Assembly: GCA_016930075.1 (NCBI GenBank)
Contig: JAFGHS010000102.1
Span: 1 to 43,006, forward strand
From: Deltaproteobacteria bacterium
GTDB taxonomy: Bacteria; Desulfobacterota; Syntrophia; Syntrophales; JAFGHS01
Direction of reading: 5' to 3'
Length of the DNA: 43,006 nucleotides
Shown here: positions 33,852 through 39,768 of the stretch, piece after piece
Position numbering within the stretch: the stretch's first letter is position 1
Layout of the letters: each line of letters opens with the position of its first letter
The notes under the pieces: model-generated
Database searches by the model: none
What the model was told of the DNA's origin: nothing
What the model saw: only the letters and a program-made list of their open reading frames with translations
Program-made: the position numbers and the translations under genes

Positions 33852-34340
33852 ATGGATCACTCGCCATTGACATACCGTCAAACGGTGCAGCCCGCTGATT
33901 GTCGGCGGGTTGCAGATATTGTCGAGGCAACGGGGTACTTCTCGCCGGAAGAGGTTTCCATCGCCGTCGAGTTAGTCGAAGAACATCTGGCAAAGGGCGC
34001 CGCCAGCGGGTACCTCTTTCTCTTTGCAGAAAAAGGCGGCACTACGATCGGGTATGCCTGCTACGGACCCATCCCGGGAACCCTGGCGAGTTATGATTTC
34101 TATTGGCTCGCCGTCCATCCCGACTATCAGGGCCAGGGCGTCGGCAAAAAACTACATGCGCAAATGGAAGCCTTGATTATCGCAGCCGGGGGCCGCAAAA
34201 TTTACCTTGATACATCATCCCGGCCCCAATATGAACCGACCCGGAAATTTCATGAAGGCAACGGTTACCGCCAATGCGCCTTCCTGGAAGATTATTACGC
34301 CCCCGGAGACGGCAAGGTTACTTTCGTAAAAGACATCTGA
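33852..34340 (+). CDS. GNAT family N-acetyltransferase
   Basis: 162 residues. The acetyl-CoA-binding motif A is WLAVHPDYQGQGVGKKLHAQM (about 92-112); the C-terminal EGNGYRQCAFLEDYYAPGDGK is typical of amino-group acetyltransferases. It starts one base after the preceding stop and is the last gene of the cluster. Archaeal and some bacterial beta-lysine acetyltransferases (AblB) are also GNAT proteins encoded with a lysine 2,3-aminomutase and make the osmolyte N-epsilon-acetyl-beta-lysine. Similarity to AblB specifically is not evident to me, so that is only a possibility. Confidence 0.82.
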   Translation: MDHSPLTYRQTVQPADCRRVADIVEATGYFSPEEVSIAVELVEEHLAKGAASGYLFLFAEKGGTTIGYACYGPIPGTLASYDFYWLAVHPDYQGQGVGKKLHAQMEALIIAAGGRKIYLDTSSRPQYEPTRKFHEGNGYRQCAFLEDYYAPGDGKVTFVKDI

Positions 34341-34468
34341 CAAATTTGCACCCTTTGAAACCTGTTGCATTTTCCCCGGCAATCCGATAGATGGATGACT
34401 ATCCAGCGTCGATGTAACAGCATTGGGGCCTTAATCGTATCTTATTGAAATTTAGAATAAATGGGGGT

Positions 34469-35095
34469 ATGACCGTGCGACTGATTCCCAAAGAAGAAAA
34501 ATTTTTCGACAATTTTGAAGAGCTTGCCGAAAAGATTGAAGAGGGCGGAAAACTTTTCCTGGATATGCTAGAAAGCAATGATTACTCGGAACAGCGGATC
34601 ATCAGGATCAAACAGGTTGAGCATGAGGCGGATATGATCACGCATCGGACCTATGAAAAAATGCATACCACATTTCTTACGCCCCTGGATCGTGAAGATA
34701 TCTACGATCTGGTCAACAAAATGGACAGCATTATGGATATGATGGATGCCTCAGCCGCCCGGATGCATCTTTACAAAGTGAAAAGCCCGTCAAAAACCGT
34801 CATTGAACAGGCCAAGGTATTAAACGCCGGCATTGCCAAGGTCAAACTCATTGTCCACGATTTGCGAAACATGAAAAACGCCAAGCAGATACTGGACGCC
34901 TGCGTTATTATTAATACGCTGGAAAATGAAGGCGACGCCATTTTAAGAGCCGCCATGGCGGAATTGTTTGAAAATGAAAAGGACGTCTTCGAACTCATTA
35001 AATGGAAGGAAATTTATGAGCGCATCGAAGAAGCCATCGATGTCTGCGAAGACGTATCGAATATCGTGGAAGGCATTGTCCTGAAAAACGGTTAA
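34469..35095 (+). CDS. PhoU-like DUF47 family protein (TIGR00153 type)
   Basis: 208 residues, all alpha-helical, from ATG 34469 (GGGGGT just upstream; an in-frame TTG at 34445 is less likely). FFDNFEELAEKIEEGGKLF, EHEADMITHRTYEKMHTTFLTPLDREDI (in two halves near 50-80) and the C-terminal EAIDVCEDVSNIVEGIVLKNG define the family. Such proteins usually sit next to a PitA phosphate transporter and are thought to regulate it; no pit gene follows here. In the 128-base gap before it I see only a weak promoter-like pair (TTGCAT...TAGATG near 34370). Confidence 0.85.
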   Translation: MTVRLIPKEEKFFDNFEELAEKIEEGGKLFLDMLESNDYSEQRIIRIKQVEHEADMITHRTYEKMHTTFLTPLDREDIYDLVNKMDSIMDMMDASAARMHLYKVKSPSKTVIEQAKVLNAGIAKVKLIVHDLRNMKNAKQILDACVIINTLENEGDAILRAAMAELFENEKDVFELIKWKEIYERIEEAIDVCEDVSNIVEGIVLKNG

Positions 35096-35097
35096 AG

Positions 35098-35121
35098 GGG
35101 GTCAGGTCTACACTCTTGACA
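35098..35121. repeat. Single copy of the GGTCAGG-type interspersed repeat
   Basis: These 24 bases, beginning GGGGTCAGGTCTACAC, are identical to one arm of the perfect inverted repeat at 38816-38872. It lies three bases after the DUF47 stop. Such half-copies and inverted pairs are the usual form of REP-type elements mobilised by Y1-family (RAYT) transposases; no transposase is present in the window. Confidence 0.75.
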
Positions 35122-35174
35122 GGTCTGAGAGCAGATGGGGATCAAGAAACGATAAACAACGGGGGATGATGACG

Positions 35175-35618
35175 ATGTTGAAAAGCATGTATCGGATGGG
35201 CTTGTTGATCATCAGCGCTCTGATGATGATCGGTTGTGATGCTGCGGTGATAAGGGACGGCAGGGTTATCGGCATTCATTCCGGCAGTTTTATCTATTCG
35301 GACGGATACCTGCGGGTTAATTATCGCTATCCTCTGGATGCCGTGTGGAAAGCCTGTGAAAAAACGGTTGCCGACATGAAGGCTTCCAACGTGGCAAAAG
35401 CGAAGAAGATCGCAACAGGGACGATCACGTCTGTGATCCAGGATGAGAAGGTGACCATCGTGGCCGAATACGTATCAAAAGACATGACGACCGTCTCTGT
35501 CCTTGTGGGAATGGCAGGAAATAATATTGCATCGCAGCTGATCCATGAAAAGATCGGCGACAAATTACAAAATACGGGAACCGGACAAGAGGCTGTTCAA
35601 ACGCAGGCCGTCAAATAG
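35175..35618 (+). CDS. Small DUF3568-like lipoprotein
   Basis: 147 residues from ATG 35175, chosen over ATGs at 35166 and 35169 because it sits about eight bases after the GGGGGA SD. The signal MLKSMYRMGLLIISALMMIGC ends at lipobox MIGC (Cys21), so it should be a lipoprotein. The mature part (FIYSDGYLRVNYRYPLDAVWKACEKTV and ITSVIQDEKVTIVAEYVSKD) resembles the DUF3568 family of unknown function. It ends 106 bases before the opposing yggS gene. Confidence 0.7.
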   Translation: MLKSMYRMGLLIISALMMIGCDAAVIRDGRVIGIHSGSFIYSDGYLRVNYRYPLDAVWKACEKTVADMKASNVAKAKKIATGTITSVIQDEKVTIVAEYVSKDMTTVSVLVGMAGNNIASQLIHEKIGDKLQNTGTGQEAVQTQAVK

Positions 35619-35624
35619 GCGGCT

Positions 35625-35669
35625 TGTCATCAAGATTTCTCCCCCGCAAAATGCGGGGTCGAAATGACA
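35625..35669. repeat. Palindromic intergenic element
   Basis: Hairpin with inner stem CCCCGCA/TGCGGGG (35642-35648 and 35652-35658) and outer complementary ends TGTC/GACA and ATTTC/GAAAT. The overall pattern (TGTCATTTCGACC-like on the minus strand) is that of short palindromic elements scattered in many proteobacterial genomes. It lies between the convergent lipoprotein and yggS genes and may also serve as a bidirectional terminator. Confidence 0.65.
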
Positions 35670-35724
35670 TTGCTGATGTTTTGCGACTTTTTACGAGGTC
35701 GTCATCATTGGGGCTTATCATCCT

Positions 35725-36426
35725 TTATCGTGGCCGAACCGGCCTTTCGCCGAAAAGGCTTCTGCCGATTCGCACGATTGTGGCGCCCTCTTGAACGGCA
35801 ACCGCGTAGTCTGCCGACATGCCCATGGAAAGCTCGTTCATCTCCACACCGTGGATGCGGAGTGCGGCGACGGCTTCTTTGAGGACCCGCAGCTCAGTAA
35901 AGTAAGGCCTTGAATCCTCGGGATCATCAAACCACGGCGGCATCGTCATCAAGCCCTGAATGGAAATATTATCAAACGCAGCGGCTTGACGCACCAGATC
36001 AAAGACGTTTTCCTTCGGAACGCCGCTTTTCGTGAGTTCTCCGCTTAAATTGACTTCGATCAGTATTTTGGCCATGCAGCCGGCCGATTTCGAGCGTTTA
36101 TCGAGTTCGGAAACAAGCTCTATCCGGTCCACGGAATGGATCATATCAAACAGACGGACGGCGAATTTTGCCTTGTTCGTCTGCAGGCGGCCGATAAAAT
36201 GCCAGGGGACGGTCCTTCCCAATATGTCCATTTTTCTCTGGGCTTCCTGAACGTAGTTTTCCCCAATCAGATCAACACCCGCATCAATGGCCTGTCTGAT
36301 CCGCTCATCATCGACTGTTTTCGTTACGGCCATCAGTTTCACATCCGAAGGCAATCTTCCGGACTTCAGCGCCGCCGCAGCGATGTCGTTTCTGATTCTT
36401 TCAATATTGGCTTTAATAGATTCCAT
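35725..36426 (-). CDS. yggS: YggS family pyridoxal-phosphate homeostasis protein
   Basis: 233 residues, single-domain PLP-binding TIM barrel related to alanine racemase N-domains. The PLP lysine lies in LMAVTKTV (Lys36), then IGENYVQEAQRKM and WHFIGRLQTNKAK, and the phosphate site LSMGMSADYAVAVQEGATIVRIG (two parts near 203-225) with C-terminal GRSLFGERP. It buffers free PLP in the cytoplasm. It lies 28 bases after maf on the same strand, probably co-transcribed. Confidence 0.93.
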   Translation of the reverse strand: MESIKANIERIRNDIAAAALKSGRLPSDVKLMAVTKTVDDERIRQAIDAGVDLIGENYVQEAQRKMDILGRTVPWHFIGRLQTNKAKFAVRLFDMIHSVDRIELVSELDKRSKSAGCMAKILIEVNLSGELTKSGVPKENVFDLVRQAAAFDNISIQGLMTMPPWFDDPEDSRPYFTELRVLKEAVAALRIHGVEMNELSMGMSADYAVAVQEGATIVRIGRSLFGERPVRPR

Positions 36427-36454
36427 GGCGGATACCTATATCAGGAGTGGGAGG

Positions 36455-37054
36455 TCAGGCGCTAAATCCTATGGCGCCTGCTTCCTTCAGAGCATCAACG
36501 ACCTCACACAGGGGAAGTCCCATAACATTGGTGTATGATCCGTGAATTTCCTTGATGAAAAATGCCCCCATGCCCTGAACGGCATAACCGCCGGCCTTGT
36601 CGTAGGGCTCCGGCGTATCGATGTACCAGGCAATTTCATCTTCCTTTATCTCTCTAAACAGGACGGTCGATTCAATACAATCGCCGATTGTGATATTCCT
36701 GCTTTTGTTGATGATGGTAAAGCCCGTAAAAACGATGTGCTTCCTCCCTGAGAGCTTAAGGAGCATCTCGCCGGCCTCTGACGGATTACGGGGCTTACCG
36801 AGGATGTCGGCATCAATGACGACAATCGTATCGGCCCCCAAAATCCAGGCGTCCGGATGAAGCATGGCAACGGCGTCGGCTTTCTCTGCCGACAATCGCA
36901 ACGCATGCTCCTTTGGTGTTTCGCTGCGAAGGAAGGTTTCATTCACCTTGCTGGGGATGATCTCCATGCGCTCCACACCCATTTGCCGGAGAAGTTCGAT
37001 CCGGCGGGGCGATTGAGATGCCAAAATAAATCTTCCCGATAAGATAATGCCCAT
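36455..37054 (-). CDS. maf: Maf family nucleotide pyrophosphatase
   Basis: 199 residues from ATG 37054; an in-frame TTG six codons earlier is less likely. Maf/YceF-type house-cleaning NTP pyrophosphatase: FILASQSPRRIELL (9-22), LGADTIVVIDADILGKP, TGFTIINK and a C-terminal VMGLPLCEVVDAL. It hydrolyses non-canonical or methylated nucleotides (dTTP/UTP or m7GTP subgroup not resolved). Its upstream region directly abuts a repeat element (37082-37214). Confidence 0.92.
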   Translation of the reverse strand: MGIILSGRFILASQSPRRIELLRQMGVERMEIIPSKVNETFLRSETPKEHALRLSAEKADAVAMLHPDAWILGADTIVVIDADILGKPRNPSEAGEMLLKLSGRKHIVFTGFTIINKSRNITIGDCIESTVLFREIKEDEIAWYIDTPEPYDKAGGYAVQGMGAFFIKEIHGSYTNVMGLPLCEVVDALKEAGAIGFSA

Positions 37055-37081
37055 AGTGACGCGATGCCTCAATGATATGTC

Positions 37082-37214
37082 GAGACCTTTGAAAAACGGT
37101 TTTTATGTCATTGCGAGCAAAGCGATGCAATCTCATAAATATCCAATCATTGGAGAGATTGCCACGGCACTTTGTGCCTCGCAATGACAGGACACAGAGA
37201 AATTCAAAGGTCTC
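37082..37214. repeat. 133-bp nested inverted-repeat element (MITE-like)
   Basis: Perfect 12-bp ends GAGACCTTTGAA (37082-37093) and TTCAAAGGTCTC (37203-37214). Inside are TGTCATTGCGAG (37106-37117) with CTCGCAATGACA (37178-37189), then GCAATCTC (37127-37134) with GAGATTGC (37155-37162), and a central TCCAAT-C-ATTGGA. The whole folds into one long hairpin. The TCATTGCGAG...GCAATCTC core is a widespread bacterial interspersed palindrome. It sits between the divergent maf and selenoprotein genes. The remaining 37215-37418 holds two CGGCAATGCCG palindromes and an AT-rich stretch, with no clear gene. Confidence 0.85.
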
Positions 37215-37418
37215 ATGTCATGGTGCCGGGTTGCTTCAACACCGGCAATGCCGCTTACCCGTTTGAAACGGCAATGCCGCCTGCCACGATGGTTTGGATA
37301 TAGTACGGATCAGCCCATATGTGAAGCATAATTATTTATAATATGGCTGGATTTTTGTTTGACTTATGTTTATATGATTCGGGTCGATAACACCTGAAAT
37401 CATGCCAAGGAGTGTAAA

Positions 37419-37727
37419 ATGAAAAACGGGAAAGTCTTTTTCCTTTTTATTGTTGTGGCCTTCCTTGTATTTTTGTTTCTCAACGTATCTGCATGGACGG
37501 CGGAACGGACGATTCAATTAACGATTCCCGGATGCATGGCCTGAGGGGGCAAGGCGAGGGTAGGTTCTATCCTCAATAATGTTGACGGCGTCAACAAACA
37601 TGAAGTAGCAGGAGAAGGCATGGTTATCGTCTTTTTTGATGATGAAACGACAACTCCCGAAAAAATCGTAAACGCCTTACGCAAGGGGAGAATGCCCGTC
37701 AAGGGAAAACCGGTGTTTATTGAATAA
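37419..37727 (+). CDS. Probable selenoprotein: exported heavy-metal-associated (MerP-like) domain with CxxU motif
   Basis: 102 residues if the in-frame TGA at 37542-37544 is read as selenocysteine (residue 42). The ATG at 37419 has an AAGGAG SD seven bases upstream. Residues 1-28 are a hydrophobic signal peptide or anchor (VFFLFIVVAFLVFLFLNVSA). The rest is one HMA domain: TIQLTIPGCMA-U-GGKARVG, then LNNVDGVNKHEV, GMVIVFFDDE and TPEKIVNALRKG, matching MerP/CopZ strand-helix order. The normal metal motif is GMxCxxC; here it is GCMAU, so the TGA falls exactly on the second cysteine. A SECIS-like hairpin follows at the right distance. The frame continues with full family similarity for 60 residues after the TGA, which argues against a random stop. 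The alternative is a pseudogene with one nonsense mutation. It ends nine bases from the convergent manC end. Confidence 0.78.
37556..37574 (+). promoter_or_regulatory. Bacterial SECIS-like hairpin
   Basis: Stem GAGGGTA (37556-37562) and TATCCTC (37568-37574), seven pairs with one G-U, closing a five-base loop GGTTC (37563-37567). The loop begins 18 bases after the TGA, within the roughly 16-37 base window known for bacterial SECIS elements. It starts with GGT, as the E. coli fdhF loop does (GGUCU), where these bases contact SelB. The hairpin lies in coding sequence, as expected in bacteria. Confidence 0.72.
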
Positions 37728-37736
37728 GCCCCTTTT

Positions 37737-38807
37737 TTACAAATATTCCGTCTTTTTGTGCTCCATCAGTTTTTCAACGACAGTCTTCACGTTTTGGGAT
37801 GCGCCGCGTTTGCAGATCAAGAGGGCGTCGTCTGTTTCGACAATCAGCAGATCCTCCACGCCCACCAGGGCAACGAGCTTTTGGTGGCTATGGATCAGGG
37901 AATTTTTCACATCCACTCCGATGAAGCGGCCTTTTACAACATTCCCCATCTCATCCTTTTCCGAAATGTCCCATAAGGCGTCCCAGCTTCCGATGTCGCT
38001 CCAGCCAAAATCTCCCCGGACAACGAGGGCGTTGCCGGCCTTTTCCATCACGCCGTAGTCGATGGAAATGCCCCGCATAGCATGATAAACATCATCAATG
38101 GTTTGATCTTCGTTTGCCGTTCCCAGGGCCGGTTCAATCGTCTTCAGCCCGGCGTATATATCGGGGAGCCATTTTGCGATGGCATCAAGAATAGCCGATG
38201 CTTTCCACACAAACATGCCGCTGTTCCAGAAAAAACCGCCCTTTTTGAGAAAAGATTTCGCCTTTTTAATGTCCGGTTTTTCCCGGATGGATTTTACGGC
38301 ATAAATATGTTCGCCTCTGATGGAGGCAACTTCTTTGCCCTGCTCAATATAGCCGTAACCCGTTTCCGGCGCCGTCGGTTCGATGCCGATGGTAAGCAGA
38401 TGATCCCCTTGCTGCGCCATTTCGGCGGCAATGCCCACAATATGAAGGAACTTCTCTTCCTCAGCGATCATATGGTCGGAAGGAAGGACGATCATCACCG
38501 CATCCGGGTCTTTTTTCCTGATGGTCATTGCGGCAAGACCGATGCAAGGCGCCGTGTTTTTTCCTACCGGTTCAATGATGATGTTTTCTCTCGGTATGTC
38601 CGGAAGCTGCCTGATCAGTTCATCGGCGTGGCTTGCGCCCGTTACGATAAGAACGTTTGCCGCCGGAATAATGGGCCTCATCCGGTCAACCGTTTGCCGG
38701 ATGATGGTCTTTTCGCCTGCAATGTCCAACAGGTGCTTGGGCATCCGCTCCCGGCTTTTCGGCCAGAATCGGGTTCCTTTGCCACCTGCCATAATGACTG
38801 CGTACAT
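37737..38807 (-). CDS. manC: Mannose-1-phosphate guanylyltransferase
   Basis: 356 residues from ATG 38807; a longer frame would begin inside the repeat hairpin upstream and is rejected. Nucleotidyltransferase signature MAGGKGTRFWPKSRERMPKH (6-25, given in one stretch of 20), EPVGKNTAPCIGLAA, ETGYGYIE, FFWNSGMFVWKA and GDFGWSDIGSWDALWDI. It makes GDP-mannose from mannose-1-phosphate and GTP. The C-terminal cupin isomerase domain of bifunctional ManC/AlgA is absent, so this is the short form. No clear SD is seen. It is 72 bases downstream of rubrerythrin with the inverted repeat between, so co-transcription is uncertain. Confidence 0.92.
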   Translation of the reverse strand: MYAVIMAGGKGTRFWPKSRERMPKHLLDIAGEKTIIRQTVDRMRPIIPAANVLIVTGASHADELIRQLPDIPRENIIIEPVGKNTAPCIGLAAMTIRKKDPDAVMIVLPSDHMIAEEEKFLHIVGIAAEMAQQGDHLLTIGIEPTAPETGYGYIEQGKEVASIRGEHIYAVKSIREKPDIKKAKSFLKKGGFFWNSGMFVWKASAILDAIAKWLPDIYAGLKTIEPALGTANEDQTIDDVYHAMRGISIDYGVMEKAGNALVVRGDFGWSDIGSWDALWDISEKDEMGNVVKGRFIGVDVKNSLIHSHQKLVALVGVEDLLIVETDDALLICKRGASQNVKTVVEKLMEHKKTEYL

Positions 38808-38815
38808 ATTTATCT

Positions 38816-38872
38816 TAGGGGTCAGGTCTACACTCTTGACACGATGTGTCAAGAGTGTAGACCTGACCCCTA
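38816..38872. repeat. Perfect 27-bp inverted repeat with 3-base loop (REP/RAYT-like)
   Basis: Bases 38816-38842 are exactly complementary to 38846-38872 around the loop GAT. Each arm contains the 24-base unit found alone at 35098-35121. It fills almost all of the gap between rubrerythrin and manC, eight bases before manC and seven bases after the rubrerythrin stop. Its perfection suggests recent origin. In RNA it would be a very strong hairpin within any rubrerythrin-manC transcript. Confidence 0.9.
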
Positions 38873-38879
38873 TCCTCCT

Positions 38880-39374
38880 TTAATCTATTTGCATGAACTG
38901 CTCTTTTCTGGCGTTGCAAATGGGACAGACATCCGGAAGCAATCCGTCCGCGACATAGCCGCACACTTTGCAGACATAGTAAGTTGTATCCCTTTCTTCC
39001 ATAAAATGGTCCAGGGCCTGTTTGTAGAGCTTTGCGTGAATCTCTTCGGCATCCCGGCTCTGGCTGAAGTGGAGAACGGCGGCCTTGTCCCCTTCCTCTT
39101 CAGCCTTTTTGATAAACTCGTTATAGGCCACGCCGGCGACCTGCTGTTCATTCTGAAAACTTTCCGCCAGGTTTTCTTCCGTGCTTTTGACTTCTTTGAG
39201 AACCTTGAGGGCCCTGGCGCCGTGAATTTCTTCGGAGAAGGAAATCACGCGAAACAGCTTGGCTATCTGTTTGTAGCCTTCTTTTTGAGCTTTTTCGGCA
39301 AAAACCTTAAGCCGCAAAGCCGCTTTTGCTTCCCCTTCGTAGGCCTTGTAAAGGGCCTCTCTCGTTTTGCTCAT
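38880..39374 (-). CDS. rbr: Rubrerythrin
   Basis: 164 residues: a ferritin-like diiron domain (1-130) with the paired carboxylate segments (YEGEAKAALRLKVFAEKA; SFSEEIHGARALKVL; FSQSRDAEEIHAKLYKQALD) and a C-terminal rubredoxin-like knuckle with CKVCG and CPICNARK. It reduces hydrogen peroxide in anaerobes, using electrons from rubredoxin or similar donors. It lies 56 bases after the rubredoxin gene. The order diiron-then-rubredoxin is the classical one. Confidence 0.93.
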   Translation of the reverse strand: MSKTREALYKAYEGEAKAALRLKVFAEKAQKEGYKQIAKLFRVISFSEEIHGARALKVLKEVKSTEENLAESFQNEQQVAGVAYNEFIKKAEEEGDKAAVLHFSQSRDAEEIHAKLYKQALDHFMEERDTTYYVCKVCGYVADGLLPDVCPICNARKEQFMQID

Positions 39375-39430
39375 TCAAACCTCCCGATGCAGGGCCAGAC
39401 ATCCTGCCCGTGCGCCGTCGCTCCCATAAG

Positions 39431-39589
39431 TTATTCCGGTGAAAATTCGCTTTTGTCCGCTCCGCAAACCGGGCACGTCCAGTCATCGGGCAATTTATCG
39501 AATGGCACACCTTTGGGAATACCGCCGTCCGAATCTCCCTCGGCGGGATCATACACATAACCGCAGACGCTGCATACATAACGTTCCAT
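39431..39589 (-). CDS. rd: Rubredoxin
   Basis: A complete 52-residue gene: [19 protein letters not shown] at the start, an aromatic core, then [16 protein letters not shown] at the end. Both iron-binding CxxCG-type pairs are present (Cys6, Cys9, Cys39, Cys42). A strong AGGAGG SD lies eight bases upstream of the ATG. Rubredoxin carries single electrons to the flavodiiron protein encoded just upstream and probably to rubrerythrin encoded just downstream. Confidence 0.96.
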   Translation of the reverse strand: MERYVCSVCGYVYDPAEGDSDGGIPKGVPFDKLPDDWTCPVCGADKSEFSPE

Positions 39590-39616
39590 GATATATTCCT
39601 CCTGCAAATAGTTTTA

Positions 39617-39736
39617 CTCCGACTTCCTTGTTTCTCTGTCATTCTGAACGAACATAGGGAGTGAAGAATCTTGATTCCGACAGCGAAAACGAAGATTCTT
39701 CGTCGCTGCACTCCTCAGAATGACCGTGTGTCGGAG
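39617..39736. repeat. 120-bp nested inverted-repeat element
   Basis: Outer ends CTCCGAC (39617-39623) and GTCGGAG (39730-39736), inner GTCATTCTGA (39639-39648) and TCAGAATGAC (39715-39724), and AAGAATCTT (39664-39672) with AAGATTCTT (39692-39700) in the centre. The TCATTCTGA...GAAGAATCT core is a common interspersed palindrome of proteobacteria. It fills the gap between the flavodiiron and rubredoxin genes, so it would be transcribed within that operon if the operon is continuous. Confidence 0.82.
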
Positions 39737-39768
39737 CAGTCATAGAATTGCTTCGTTATCTTTTTCCC

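Noticed and set aside
35097-35165. TTGACA within the repeat as promoter of the small lipoprotein
   Set aside because: No acceptable -10 follows at 16-19 bases; the TTGACA is part of the repeat unit.
37419-37544. Selenoprotein region read as a 41-residue peptide ending at TGA
   Set aside because: The HMA domain continues in the same frame for 60 residues past the TGA, so a short peptide would contain only the first strand and half the metal motif.
38082-39560. 492-codon open frame on the plus strand
   Set aside because: It runs antisense across manC, the inverted repeat, rubrerythrin and part of rubredoxin, all of which have full family motifs.
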